From positions 1-44,028 of the forward strand of contig JAHDVS010000018.1 in assembly GCA_023382435.1 (NCBI GenBank): a stretch of DNA of 44,028 nucleotides, read 5' to 3'. Positions 8,725 to 20,361 of this stretch are shown piece after piece. This DNA is from Thermoleophilia bacterium (GTDB lineage Bacteria; Actinomycetota; Thermoleophilia; Gaiellales; Gaiellaceae). How positions within the stretch are numbered: the first letter of the stretch is position 1; each line of letters opens with the position of its first letter. The notes under the pieces are model-generated. The model did no database searches, was not told where the DNA came from, and worked only from the letters and a program-made list of their open reading frames with translations. Position numbers and translations under genes: made by a program.

Positions 8725-9225
8725 TCAGGCGCTGTCCCGCAGGTACAGGAGCACGCCCACGAGGGTCTTCCCGTCGGCGAGCTCGCCGAGACGCTGCCCG
8801 ATCTCCCCGGCGGGCCAGCGGACGATCTCGAGCTCCTCGCCGTCGTCGGGGTCGGGCTCGCCCGGCTCGAGGCCCTCGGCAACGTAGAGGTGCACGCGCT
8901 CGCGGCAGAACCCGGGCGTCGTCCAGAAAGTGCGCAGATGCCGCCAGCTGCCGCCCCGAAGGCCGGTTTCCTCCGCGAGCTCGCGGCGGGCGGTCTCGAG
9001 GGGGTCCTCGCCCACCTCGATGCGGCCCGCGGGCAGCTCGAGCAGCTCGCGCCGGGCCGGCGGGCGAAACTGCCTGACGAGCGTCAGCAGGCCGTCCTTG
9101 TCGAAGGCGACGATCGCGACGACGTCCGGGCGCAACACGATCTCGCGCTCCCGCCCGCTCCAGGTCTCGACCGCGACGGACAGCCAGCGACCGCCGTAGA
9201 CGAGTTCCGAGCGCTCGGGTCTCAG
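8725..9225 (-). CDS. NUDIX hydrolase, ADP-ribose pyrophosphatase-like
   Basis: A 166-residue product carries a perfect NUDIX box: G-x5-E-x7-REL-x-EE-x-GL, within GRIEVGEDPLETARREL and the following AEETGL. N-terminal strands (SELVYGGRWLSVAVETW) and the LPAGRIE segment before the box resemble ADP-ribose pyrophosphatases; M. tuberculosis Rv1700 occupies the same place after pyrG. No ATG, GTG or TTG lies at a sensible N-terminus. The only well-placed codon is CTG at 9225, whose TG is shared with the TGA of the upstream DUF3866 gene. GTG 9138 would delete the first strands, and GTG 9330 would add shadow-like sequence. The family call is firm; the start is inferred. Confidence 0.88.
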   Translation of the reverse strand: MRPERSELVYGGRWLSVAVETWSGREREIVLRPDVVAIVAFDKDGLLTLVRQFRPPARRELLELPAGRIEVGEDPLETARRELAEETGLRGGSWRHLRTFWTTPGFCRERVHLYVAEGLEPGEPDPDDGEELEIVRWPAGEIGQRLGELADGKTLVGVLLYLRDSA

Positions 9226-10211
9226 ACGACCCGCTCCCGCGCAAGGCGACCGGCAGCGAACGCGGCGGCGAAGAACCAGGGGTCGTCGTCCGGGCCCCTG
9301 CCCATCGTCTCGAGCGGCAGCGCCGCGCACCGTTCCCGCCAGCCGTCCACGTCCACCTCCTCCACCTCGATCTCCCCGCCCGGCGGCTCGAGGCCGCGCG
9401 GCCACGCAAGCATGACAGCGGCGAGGGACAGCGCGAGCGCCGAGCGGGAGTGGTGAGAGAGGCCCCGGTGGCGCTCGCGGAAGTCCGTCTGCGAGACGCG
9501 AGCGGCGAGGATCGGGGTGCCCCCGAGCGCTCCGGCCGCGTTCGCGGCCTCGGCGGCAGCGACGCCCCCGTGGCCGAAGAAGCTCCCGGTGCCGACGATC
9601 CCGGGGCCGATCGCGCACACCGCCGCCTGGAAGCCCGCCCCCGCGACCCACGCGAGCGCGGACGCGGCCGACACGCAGGCGACGTCCCCGTCGAGGCATG
9701 CGCCGACGGCAACCGACGTCTCGATCAGCCCACGCCGCCGCAGCGCGCGCAGCGTGTCCGAGAGCGCCAGGGGGAGCGCGCCGCCGGGAAGCTGCACGTA
9801 CGCGGTGCGAACGCCAGGCCCGAGGCCGGCGCAAACGGGGGCGACCTGGCTGTGGAGCGTGCAGCAGACCACCGGCATGCCACGCAACCCCTGCACGGCG
9901 GGGTCGCCGGCCTCCTCGGCATGGGCGACCGCCGTCTGGAGCGGCGTGTACGGCAGCTTGACCACGTGCGCCCCCGGCTCGGGCCCCAGCCCGAGCCCGC
10001 GGGTCAGGTTGGCGTGGAGCACGTCGAAGCCGCCCGAGCCGAGGCCGAGCTCCCGCGCCTGGGTGTTGACGAGCACGTCGTCGTCGAGGGCGACGGGACC
10101 GGTCAGCCGCGGGTAGGCAACGCACGGACGTCCGTCGACCTCGAGCCGCAGGAGGCCGGGGTGCCGCTCCGTGATCGCCGTGACGCGCCCGCGCCGGACG
10201 CTAAGCGCCAT
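9222..10211 (-). CDS. DUF3866 family protein
   Basis: The 329-residue protein matches the uncharacterised DUF3866 family as I know it from actinobacterial and clostridial pyrG/NUDIX neighbourhoods. It starts MALSVRRGRVTAITERHPGL and has a conserved HVVKLPYTPLQ segment near 85. A cysteine-rich MPVVCCTLHSQVAPVCAGL follows near 110-130, and a glycine-rich IGPGIVGTGSFFGHGG near 205-220. No signal peptide or clear membrane helix is present. ATG 10211 overlaps the M20 peptidase stop by 11 bp, and its own stop overlaps the NUDIX start. It is therefore in one transcription unit with the peptidase and the hydrolase. Its function is unknown. Confidence 0.8.
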   Translation of the reverse strand: MALSVRRGRVTAITERHPGLLRLEVDGRPCVAYPRLTGPVALDDDVLVNTQARELGLGSGGFDVLHANLTRGLGLGPEPGAHVVKLPYTPLQTAVAHAEEAGDPAVQGLRGMPVVCCTLHSQVAPVCAGLGPGVRTAYVQLPGGALPLALSDTLRALRRRGLIETSVAVGACLDGDVACVSAASALAWVAGAGFQAAVCAIGPGIVGTGSFFGHGGVAAAEAANAAGALGGTPILAARVSQTDFRERHRGLSHHSRSALALSLAAVMLAWPRGLEPPGGEIEVEEVDVDGWRERCAALPLETMGRGPDDDPWFFAAAFAAGRLARERVV

Positions 10212-11346
10212 CGCCGGGCTCCGCCGACGCCGCCTCCTCGACGATCGCGAGCGTCACCTCGACCATCGCGTCGAGGTCGGCGACCGCGATCCGCTCTCCC
10301 GGGCTGTGGATGTCCTCCATCCCGTTGGCGAGAACGACGCAGGGAAGCCCCGCGGCGTTGAAGATGTTCGCGTCGGCGCCGCCGCCGACCTCGACCCCGC
10401 GCGGCACGAAGCCGGCGCGCTCGAGTCCCGCCCGCGCCAGCCGCAGCGCCGGGTCGCCGTCGCCGAGCCGGTAGCCGAGATAGAGATCGTCGACGAACGT
10501 CTCGACCCGGCAGTCGGTCAGGGAGGCCGCGTAGGCGAACGCCTCGAGCACCTCCTCGACCAGCGCGACGAGCTTACCCTCGTCACGGGAGCGGGCATCC
10601 ACCTCGAGGCGGCAGAGCTCCGGGACGACGTTTCGCTGCGTTCCCCCCGCGATCGTCCCGACGGTCAGGGTGGTCTCCTCGTCGAGCCTGCCGAGGCGCA
10701 GGTCCGCGACGGCCCGAGAAGCCGCCTGGATGGCGGAGCGGCCGTCCTCGGGGTTGATGCCCGCGTGCGCCGCCCGCCCGTGCACCGTGACGTCGATCCG
10801 CCGCTGGTGCGGTGCGGCGATCACCACGTCCCCGATCGGGGCGGCGTGGTCGTACACGAAGCCGGCGCGGGCACGCAGCAGCCCGGTGTCGAACGCGGCG
10901 GCGCCCTGGCAGCCGGTCTCCTCGCGCGTCGTGAACAGGAGCTCGATCCCCGCGTGCGGCCTGCGCTCGGCCAGGACGCGCCCGACGGCCTCGATCATCA
11001 CAGCGACGGCGGCCTTGTTGTCGGCGCCGAGGATCGTCCCGGCCGCATTGCGGACGTAGCCGTCCTCGACGACCGGCTCGATCGGTCCGAGCGGCGGCAC
11101 GGTGTCGAGGTGGGAGCAGAGCAGGATCGGGATCCCGCCGGCGGCCGTCGGCTCGACGCGAGCCAGCAGGTTCCCGGTGTCGGAGCCGACCCGGGGGCCC
11201 GAGTCGTCGATCTCGACTGCGAGGCCGAGCCGAGCGAGCTCGCCCGCGACTCGCCGCGCGACGGCGGATTCGTGCCCCGGCGGGCTCGGGATCGCCGCAA
11301 GCTCCATGAGCAGCGCGAGGGTGGGAGACACGGAGTCGGATGCCAC
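10201..11346 (-). CDS. M20 family metallopeptidase, PepT-like
   Basis: The 381-residue protein resembles the peptidase T-like branch of the M20 family (zinc aminopeptidases/tripeptidases). The metal-site series is visible: LLCSHLDTVPP (His-Asp), GADNKAAVA (Asp), TTREETGCQG (catalytic Glu and ligand Glu), FVYDHAAP (Asp) and GMEDIHSPGER (C-terminal His). A lid domain lies roughly at residues 180-290 (VHGRAAHAGINPEDGRSA). GTG 11346 is preferred. The open frame continues upstream but there it covers pyrG on the same strand, and GTG 11331 is an alternative five codons in. It lies 29 bp after pyrG and overlaps DUF3866. The physiological substrate is unknown. Confidence 0.9.
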   Translation of the reverse strand: MASDSVSPTLALLMELAAIPSPPGHESAVARRVAGELARLGLAVEIDDSGPRVGSDTGNLLARVEPTAAGGIPILLCSHLDTVPPLGPIEPVVEDGYVRNAAGTILGADNKAAVAVMIEAVGRVLAERRPHAGIELLFTTREETGCQGAAAFDTGLLRARAGFVYDHAAPIGDVVIAAPHQRRIDVTVHGRAAHAGINPEDGRSAIQAASRAVADLRLGRLDEETTLTVGTIAGGTQRNVVPELCRLEVDARSRDEGKLVALVEEVLEAFAYAASLTDCRVETFVDDLYLGYRLGDGDPALRLARAGLERAGFVPRGVEVGGGADANIFNAAGLPCVVLANGMEDIHSPGERIAVADLDAMVEVTLAIVEEAASAEPGDGA

Positions 11347-11375
11347 GACGTCGGATTGTAGGGGCGCCCGCAGCC

Positions 11376-14240
<2,865 letters not shown>

Positions 14241-14260
<20 letters not shown>

Positions 14261-15170
14261 CCGTGACCGTGACCGGCTCGACCGGCGGGGCGACCCCCTC
14301 GGCGCCGTCCTTCGTCCCGTAGTGGCCGGAGGCGACGCCGGCGAGGACGACGGTGAGCGCGATCCGCCCGGCGAGGGTGTTGACGTGGTCGACGCTCGAG
14401 ACGCCGAGGCCGCGGAAGAACTCGACCGTCGACGGCTCGGTGGAGGAGCTCTCGACCCCGGCGACGGGGATGCGGACCCCGTCGAGGCCCCTGACGATCC
14501 CGGCCGCGAGCTCCTCCGCCTGGGCGAAGCGCGCCGCCTCCTCGACGTCGTCGGTCTCCTCGGGCACCCAGGTGCGGACGACTACGACGCCGTCGACGGC
14601 GTTCTCGAGCGCACCGGTGCGCTCCTGCACGAGCGCTGCCGCGAGCAGCTCCCAGAGCGGCGCCTCGCCGCCCAGGGCGAGCTCGCGGCCGAGCGCCGCG
14701 CCGAGCTCGCCCCGCTCCCCCTCGCCGGCGAGCGACGCGAGCCCCGCGTCGGCGGCGAGCAATTCGTCGATCGCCCCGAGGTCGGGGGGCAGCTCGAGCA
14801 CGGTCGTTCGGGCCGGGCTCCCGGCGCCGGCATCGGTGAGCGTCCGCTCGATCGCGGAGCGCAGGCTGCCGTCGAGCGGGCCGAGAAAGAGCAGCGCGAT
14901 CCCCTTGCCGGCGAGGCGGCCGGAGACGAGCGCCGGGTAGACGTCCTCGACGAGTTCCTCGGCCGCGGCTTTCTCCCGCTCGGCGACGTCCGCCCGTTCC
15001 CGCTCCGCCGCGACCTGGTCGCGCAGCGCCGCCAGCTCGTCCTCGCGGATGCGCTGGGTCGTGTCCTCTACCTTCCCGCCGGACGCGATCGCGACGCCGA
15101 TCACGATCCCGATCGCGAGCGCGACGAACACGGCCGCGAGCGACGCGACGTGGTAGCGAAGATCGAACAT
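14241..15170 (-). CDS. MctB/SteB-type copper transporter family protein
   Basis: The 309-residue protein starts MFDLRYHVASLAAVFVALAIG, the conserved start of the MctB (Rv1698) family. There is one N-terminal membrane helix (about 9-30) and then a charged coiled coil (about 33-75). A globular C-terminal domain of alternating strands and helices ends in Val/Thr-rich sequence. Family members have been described as copper-homeostasis proteins in mycobacteria and, with SteA, as part of a cell-separation system in corynebacteria. Its place directly after steA fits the division role. The protein has no obvious Cys/Met metal-binding cluster, so copper binding is not supported from the sequence. Confidence 0.85.
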
Positions 15171-15190
15171 CTACGTCACCTCGCGTCGCA

Positions 15191-16315
15191 TCAGGCGAGC
15201 GCGCGGATCCGATCGACCAGCGCCGAGATCAAGTCGCGCAGCTCGGGCGAGCCGGCGACCGCGGCAACGACGACCGCGACGGCGGCGAGCACGAACGTGA
15301 CGAGTGGCACGAGCCCGACCCGCTGGCGGAACAGGCGAGAGACGCCGCGCGCGTCGACCAGGATCTCCCCCACCTTGAGCCTGGTCAGGAACGTGGAGGA
15401 CATCCCGGCCCGGTTGCGCTCGAGGAACTCGACCAGGTTGAAGTGGGTACCGACCGCGACGATCAGATCGGCGCCCTTCTCGTACGCGAGCAGCATCGCG
15501 AGATCCTCGCTGATCCCGGCCGTGGAGACGGCAACGGTGGGCAGCCCGAGCCGATCGAGCCTTGTCCGGCCCGGGGCCGACCCGTCCTCGTAGGCATGCA
15601 CGACCAGCTCGGCGCCGCACGCGAGCGCGCCGTCCGAGACCGAGTCCATGTCCCCGACGATCAGGTCGGGTCGGTAGCCGGCCTCGAGCAGCGCGTCGGC
15701 GCCGCCGTCGACCGCGACGAGCACGGGGCGGAACTCGCGGATGTAGTGGCGGACGATCGCGAGATCGCGCTTGTAGCCGGGGCCACGGGCGACGACGAGC
15801 GCGTGGCGATCGCGAAAGCGCGTCCGCAGCTGCGGCAGCTCGAAGCCCTCGGTGAGCAGCCGCCCTTCCTCGCGCAGGTAGCGCATCGTGTTGTCGGCGA
15901 ACGCCCCGAGCGCTTCCGTGACCCGGCCCTGCTGCTCGGCCAGGAGCTGCTCGAGCAGCTCGCGGGTGAGCTCGTGACCCGACGCCAGCTTCGTGCCGTT
16001 CCGGTAGACGCAGGCGTCCCTGATCGAGACGACGTCTCCCTCCCGGAGCTGCTCGAACAGGGGCGCGCCCGGCGCGTCGACGAGTCGAACGCCGGCGCGC
16101 ACGAGCTCGAGCGGGCCCGGGTTCGGGTAGCGCTCGCTCACGGACGGGGACACGTTGACGACGATCCGGACGCCGGACTCGACGAGTTCCTCGGCGGAGA
16201 CCCGGTCGAGCTCCGCGTGATCGATGATCGCGACGTCGCCGGCCCGAAGGCGCCTGACGAGGCGCTTGGTGCGCCGGTCGAGCCTGGCCGTGCCACGGAC
16301 CTCGGTGCTGTTCAC
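15191..16315 (-). CDS. steA: SteA-like protein with thiamin pyrophosphokinase-like domain
   Basis: The 374-residue protein is homologous in layout to Rv1697/SteA, described as a cytokinetic-ring protein in corynebacteria. The centre (about 165-300) is a thiamin-pyrophosphokinase-like fold, recognisable by AVDGGADALLEAGYRPDL followed by IVGDMDSVSD. It is flanked by an N-terminal domain and a C-terminal membrane helix (about 330-355, LVTFVLAAVAVVVAAVAG). True thiamin pyrophosphokinase is shorter and soluble, so that annotation is less likely. GTG 16315 overlaps the recN stop as GTGA, and the gene lies 20 bp before mctB. The SteA function is inferred from family and neighbours. Confidence 0.85.
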   Translation of the reverse strand: MNSTEVRGTARLDRRTKRLVRRLRAGDVAIIDHAELDRVSAEELVESGVRIVVNVSPSVSERYPNPGPLELVRAGVRLVDAPGAPLFEQLREGDVVSIRDACVYRNGTKLASGHELTRELLEQLLAEQQGRVTEALGAFADNTMRYLREEGRLLTEGFELPQLRTRFRDRHALVVARGPGYKRDLAIVRHYIREFRPVLVAVDGGADALLEAGYRPDLIVGDMDSVSDGALACGAELVVHAYEDGSAPGRTRLDRLGLPTVAVSTAGISEDLAMLLAYEKGADLIVAVGTHFNLVEFLERNRAGMSSTFLTRLKVGEILVDARGVSRLFRQRVGLVPLVTFVLAAVAVVVAAVAGSPELRDLISALVDRIRALA

Positions 16316-17955
16316 CTGATCACCTCGAGGAACTCGGCGCCGCCGAGCATCCGCTCGAGCTCCTCGCGGCGCTCCGCGGCGTCGAGCGCCTGGATGCGCG
16401 TGTGGGTCGGGTCGCCCGGTACCTTCTCGACCCGGAAGTGCCTCTGGGCGACACTCGCGATCTGAGGCAGGTGCGTGATCGCGACCACCTGGGCGCGCCC
16501 GGCGAGCCGCTCGAGCGCATCCGCGACCGCGTGGGCGGTACGGCCGCCGATCCCCGCGTCGATCTCGTCGAAGACGATCGTCGGCTCACCGGCGCTCGCG
16601 TGGGCGACGACGCGCAGCGCGAGCGCGATCCGCGACAGCTCGCCGCCCGACGCCGTGGTTGCGAGCGGCGCGAACGGCAGGCCGGCATTGGGGCGGATTC
16701 GCAGCTCGACGGCGTCGCTGCCGGTCGGGCCAGGCTCCCGATCGGCGAGCCGGACCTCGAGGTCGCCGTCGCCGAGGCCGAGCGCGGCAAGCTCGCCGCG
16801 GACGGCCTCCGCGAACGGCGCCGTCGCGGCGTCACGGGCCTCGCGCAGCGCGGCGGCGGCGACCGCGTGGCGGTGCCCGGCCGCATCCAGAGCGGCGCGG
16901 GCCGCCTCGAGCGGGTCGTGACCGGCTCCGAGCTGTACCAGCTCCGAGGCCGCGTCGCCGGCCCGCTCGAGCAGGTCGGTGAGAGTGGACGCGCCGAAGC
17001 GGCGCTTCGCGTCGGCGATCCGCCCCAACCGCTCCTCGACGTGCTCGAGGCGGCCCGGTTGCGCCTCGAGCGAGGCGAGGAAGCCGCGAAGCGAGGACGC
17101 GGTCTCGCGCAGGCGCGCGCACGAGTCGGCGACCTCCGCAGCGGCCTCCGCCAGCTCGGGCGCGAGCGCGGCGGCGGGCTGGAGCGCCCGCTCCGCCCTC
17201 CCCGCGAGGTCGGCGGCGCCGTCGCCCTCCCGAAGCTCCGGCGCGAGCGCCTCCGCTGCCTCGGTGGCGGCCTCGGCAAGGTGGGTCGCGTTGCGCAGGC
17301 GGTCGCGCTCGATGCGCAGGAGCTCCTCCGAGTCGGGTTCGAGCCCCTCGGCGGCGGCGACGAGAGCCTCCAGCTCGGCCGCCCGGAAGGCGCGGTCGGC
17401 AGCGGAACGGGCGAGCTCGTCGTGGCGGCGGCGGCAGGCGCGCAGGTCTCGCCAGGCGGCGGCGGTCTCGCGGCGGCGCCGGAGCTGCTCCTCCCCCGCA
17501 AACGCGTCGAGGACGTCGAGCTGGTGTGCCGGCCGGGCAAGCCTGCGCTGCTCGAACTGGCCGGACATCGCGACGAGCCGCTCGACCGCCGCACCCGCCG
17601 CCTCCCGAGGGAGGGCGCGGCCCCAGGCGTAGGCACGGCTGCGCCCGTCGGGGAAGACGCGGCGGGCGACCACCAGCCCGGCCTCCTCGTCGGGTCTCAG
17701 GTCGCGCAGCTCGGTGTGGTCGTCGCCGTCGAGGAAGCCGTCGGGGAGGTCGAGCTCCGCCTCGACGTACGCCTCCGGAGCGTCGGGGCCGAGGAAGCCG
17801 CTGTCGCCCTTCGCACCGAGGAGCAGGCCGACGGCCTGCGCCAGGATCGTCTTACCGGCGCCGGTCTCGCCGGTCACGACGTTCAGGCCTGGCGCGAGCG
17901 CGAGCTCCGCCTCCCGGATCAGGACGAGGTTCTCGATGCGCAGGCGGCGAATCAC
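16312..17955 (-). CDS. recN: DNA repair ATPase RecN
   Basis: The 547-residue SMC-like protein takes part in double-strand break repair. The N-terminal ATPase half has Walker A GETGAGKT at 29-36. Long Ala/Glu/Arg-rich coiled coils cover roughly 150-390. The C-terminal half has the signature SGGELSRIALALR and the Walker B segment IVFDEIDAGIGGRTA. GTG 17955 begins VIRRLRIENLVLI, the usual RecN start; the frame is open upstream but runs into nadK. The gap to nadK is 5 bp and the stop overlaps steA. Length is normal for the family. Confidence 0.95.
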   Translation of the reverse strand: MIRRLRIENLVLIREAELALAPGLNVVTGETGAGKTILAQAVGLLLGAKGDSGFLGPDAPEAYVEAELDLPDGFLDGDDHTELRDLRPDEEAGLVVARRVFPDGRSRAYAWGRALPREAAGAAVERLVAMSGQFEQRRLARPAHQLDVLDAFAGEEQLRRRRETAAAWRDLRACRRRHDELARSAADRAFRAAELEALVAAAEGLEPDSEELLRIERDRLRNATHLAEAATEAAEALAPELREGDGAADLAGRAERALQPAAALAPELAEAAAEVADSCARLRETASSLRGFLASLEAQPGRLEHVEERLGRIADAKRRFGASTLTDLLERAGDAASELVQLGAGHDPLEAARAALDAAGHRHAVAAAALREARDAATAPFAEAVRGELAALGLGDGDLEVRLADREPGPTGSDAVELRIRPNAGLPFAPLATTASGGELSRIALALRVVAHASAGEPTIVFDEIDAGIGGRTAHAVADALERLAGRAQVVAITHLPQIASVAQRHFRVEKVPGDPTHTRIQALDAAERREELERMLGGAEFLEVIR

Positions 17956-17960
17956 GGGCC

Positions 17961-18755
17961 TCAGAGGAAGACGTCGCGAAGGCGGGTGAAGAACGTCACT
18001 TCGGGCAGGAGGGCGAGCAACCCCTTCTCGCGACCGACGTCGACGGAAAAGGAGCCGCCGGACGGGAGCTCGCCGACGTTTCGCCCGTCGACGACGACGG
18101 TGACGGGGACGTCGGGGGTCAGGTTTGAGACGGACAGGCCGAGCCCGGGCGAGACCACGAGGGGGCGGGCATGCAGGGAGTGCGGGGCGACGTACGTGAT
18201 CGCCATCGCGTCGAGCCCCCAGGTGATCACGGGCCCGCCGCCCGAGAGGTTGTAGGCGGTCGACCCGGACGGGGTGCAGCAGATCATCCCGTCGCACGCC
18301 TGGTCGCCGATGCTCTCGCCGCCGACCGCGGAGGCGAGCTCGATCATGCGGCCCGGGCGGGCGCTCGTCGCGACGACGTCGTTGATCGCGGTGTGCGTGC
18401 GGCCGGCCACGGTCAGGGCAAGAGTGGCCAGGTCGAAGACCTTGTACTCGCCCGCAAGGACGCGACTCACGCCGTCCTCGAGCCCGTCGGCGGCGATGCT
18501 CGTGAGGAAGCCGATCCGGCCGAAGTTGACGCCGACGACGGGGACGCCGGTGCCGAGGAAGCGGTGCAGCGCGCGCAGCATCGTGCCGTCGCCGCCGAGC
18601 GCGATCGCGAGGTCGACGCTGTCGTCTTCCTCGCCGACGAGCTCGACCGAGCGGGCGGCGGCCAGCGCCTCGACCTGCGCGAGCGCCCCGTCGAGCGCCT
18701 CCGCGCGCCCGTGGGCGACGACCGCGGCGCGCCGGACTGTCCTAGGGGCGATCAC
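17961..18755 (-). CDS. nadK: NAD kinase
   Basis: The 264-residue enzyme phosphorylates NAD to NADP. The diagnostic GGDGTMLRA loop lies at 54-62, the NAD-binding CTPSGSTAYNLSGGGPV near 155-171, and VVDGRN near the C-terminus. GTG 18755 (VIAPRTVRRAAVVAHG) gives the usual length and overlaps tlyA by 14 bp. An upstream in-frame GTG would overlap further and adds no conserved sequence. The tlyA-nadK-recN triplet is conserved across actinobacteria and many Firmicutes, consistent with a single transcript. Confidence 0.95.
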   Translation of the reverse strand: MIAPRTVRRAAVVAHGRAEALDGALAQVEALAAARSVELVGEEDDSVDLAIALGGDGTMLRALHRFLGTGVPVVGVNFGRIGFLTSIAADGLEDGVSRVLAGEYKVFDLATLALTVAGRTHTAINDVVATSARPGRMIELASAVGGESIGDQACDGMICCTPSGSTAYNLSGGGPVITWGLDAMAITYVAPHSLHARPLVVSPGLGLSVSNLTPDVPVTVVVDGRNVGELPSGGSFSVDVGREKGLLALLPEVTFFTRLRDVFL

Positions 18756-19461
18756 GGAGGTGGAGGAAGCTCTCACGGTTGCCCTTGGGCCCGGGTAGCC
18801 CGGAGTCCGCCTCGCCGAGAACGTCGGCGCCGAGCGACACCGCGAGCTCGCGGATCCCGTCGAGGACGCGCCGGCGCACGACCGGGTCGCGGACGACGCC
18901 GCCCCTGCCGACGTCGGCACGGCCGGCCTCGAACTGCGGCTTGACGAGCACGAGCGCCTGCCAGCCGGGACGGGCGCAGGCGAGCACGGGCGGCAGGACG
19001 AGCCGCAGGCCGATGAACGAGACGTCGCAGGTGACGAGGCGGGGGCGGAACGGGAGCTGATCGCAGCGCAGGTGGCGCGCGTTCACGCGCTCGAGCACGT
19101 GGACGCGCGGGTCGGCGCGCAGCCGCTCGTGCAGCTGAGCCCGGCCGACGTCGAGCGCGATCACGCGGGCGGCGCCGGCCTGGAGCAGGCAGTCGGTGAA
19201 GCCACCGGTGGAGGAGCCGACGTCGAGGCAGTCCCAGCCGGCCGGATCGACCCCGAAGGCTTCGAGCGCGTGCTGGAGCTTCTCCCCGCCCCTGGAGACG
19301 AACCTCGGCGGCCGCTCGAGCTCGAGCTCCGCCGTCTCCTCGACCTGCGACCCGGCCTTGTCGAATCCGCGCACGCGTCCGGCGAGGACGAGCGCCTGCG
19401 CCTGCGAGCGCGTCTCGGCGAGCCCGCGCTCCACGAGCAGGACGTCCAGTCGCTTCTTCAC
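18742..19461 (-). CDS. tlyA: TlyA-type rRNA 2'-O-methyltransferase
   Basis: The 239-residue protein has an N-terminal S4 RNA-binding domain (1-62, KKRLDVLLVERGLAETRSQA) and an FtsJ-like methyltransferase domain. The SAM loop is DVGSSTGGFTDCLL near 80-93, with a catalytic lysine in LVKPQFEAG near 174. TlyA proteins methylate cytidines of 16S and/or 23S rRNA and, in mycobacteria, condition capreomycin susceptibility. GTG 19461 is the only start before the S4 domain. The gene lies immediately downstream of the transposon-like RAYT block, so it probably needs its own promoter in the 68 bp up to the repeat. Confidence 0.93.
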   Translation of the reverse strand: MKKRLDVLLVERGLAETRSQAQALVLAGRVRGFDKAGSQVEETAELELERPPRFVSRGGEKLQHALEAFGVDPAGWDCLDVGSSTGGFTDCLLQAGAARVIALDVGRAQLHERLRADPRVHVLERVNARHLRCDQLPFRPRLVTCDVSFIGLRLVLPPVLACARPGWQALVLVKPQFEAGRADVGRGGVVRDPVVRRRVLDGIRELAVSLGADVLGEADSGLPGPKGNRESFLHLRDRP

Positions 19462-19529
19462 CCCGGAAAGGTTATCCGCGCCCCCGGGCGCCGACGACTG
19501 TCCACATCGGACATGCCTGGAGCGCCCAA

Positions 19530-19554
19530 CCCGGGGTCAGACCCCTTGAGTCGC
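19530..19554 (+). repeat. Left inverted repeat of the RAYT element, with REP-like palindrome
   Basis: The 25 bases from CCCGGGGTCAGACCCC onwards are repeated exactly in inverted orientation at 20362-20386. The core GGGGTC-A-GACCCC (19533-19545) is itself a perfect palindrome. Sequence continuing to about 19570 (GACTCAGAT) also resembles the repeat copies near 39.6 kb. Confidence 0.85.
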
Positions 19555-19613
19555 GCTGACTCAGATCGCGTGCGGGTACGTTGGACGGGAGGTGACTTCG
19601 GCAACGCCCCGGC

Positions 19614-20273
19614 TCAGCCCGCGCCACCGCTCGGCGGGAAGAGCCCTCGTGCCGGGGAGTCCACTCTCCCCGCGAGCCCGAAGCCCCCGAAAACCCTGAC
19701 CGCCGGGGTGAGAAACGCGGGGCGAGCGGCGCCTTCGTCGACGAAGCGACGGTAGCGTTCGACCGCCTCCGGCCGCACCGGGCTGAGCTGGCCAAGCAGC
19801 CAGTCGACGGTCAGGAAACCGGACGGTGGCTCGAGCCCGGCCGTGGCGCGGTAGCTCGACCATGACCAATCGCCGGGGTGAGAGCAGATGCGAGCGCGCA
19901 CCGGGTTGAGAACCACGTACCGGGCAGCCTCGAGCAAGTGGCTCTCCCTCTCGATCACGACCGCGTGGAAGCGTGCCTTGAAGAGGTGACCCGAACGCCC
20001 ACGCACCCGGTTGAACGTCTGGGCATACACCGAGTTCAGCCGCTGCATGCCGTCCGAGAGGTTTGGCATTGGCGTCTCGACAAGCAAGTGGAAGTGGTTC
20101 CCCATCAGACAGTAGGCGTGGCACACCCATCCGAAACCGATGATCACCGATCCGAGCACCACCACGAACAAGCCCCGGTCGGAGTCCCCCTCGAAGACCT
20201 CGGTGTTGGCGACCCCGTGCGTGGTGACGTGATAAAGAGCGCCGGGGACGAGCAGCCGCGGTGGTCGAGGCAT
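19614..20273 (-). CDS. REP-associated tyrosine transposase (Y1_Tnp, IS200-like)
   Basis: The 219-residue product starts at ATG 20273 (MPRPPRLLVPGALYHVT), the typical RAYT start; GTG 20312 would add 13 residues. The HUH motif is NHFHLL within YCLMGNHFHLLVETP. The candidate nucleophilic tyrosine lies in RLNSVYAQTFNRVRGRSGHL, followed by the family segment LEAARYVVLNPVRARI and a WSWSSYRA motif. Such enzymes nick and rejoin single-stranded DNA at hairpins of REP elements. All catalytic residues appear present, so the gene is probably intact. It is transcribed in the same direction as its neighbours. The C-terminal Pro/Gly-rich tail (last 35 residues) is not conserved in RAYTs I know. Confidence 0.9.
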   Translation of the reverse strand: MPRPPRLLVPGALYHVTTHGVANTEVFEGDSDRGLFVVVLGSVIIGFGWVCHAYCLMGNHFHLLVETPMPNLSDGMQRLNSVYAQTFNRVRGRSGHLFKARFHAVVIERESHLLEAARYVVLNPVRARICSHPGDWSWSSYRATAGLEPPSGFLTVDWLLGQLSPVRPEAVERYRRFVDEGAARPAFLTPAVRVFGGFGLAGRVDSPARGLFPPSGGAG

Positions 20274-20361
20274 GCTGCGAGGGTAGGTGCTCGGGACGTA
20301 CGGTTCTGCCACGAAACACTCCGATCGTGTGCCGATAGCGCCCTCCGAGATCTCAGCACGG

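Noticed and set aside
15191-16315. Thiamin pyrophosphokinase
   Set aside because: The TPPK-like fold is embedded in a longer protein with a C-terminal membrane helix and lies in the SteA position; there are no thiamin genes nearby.
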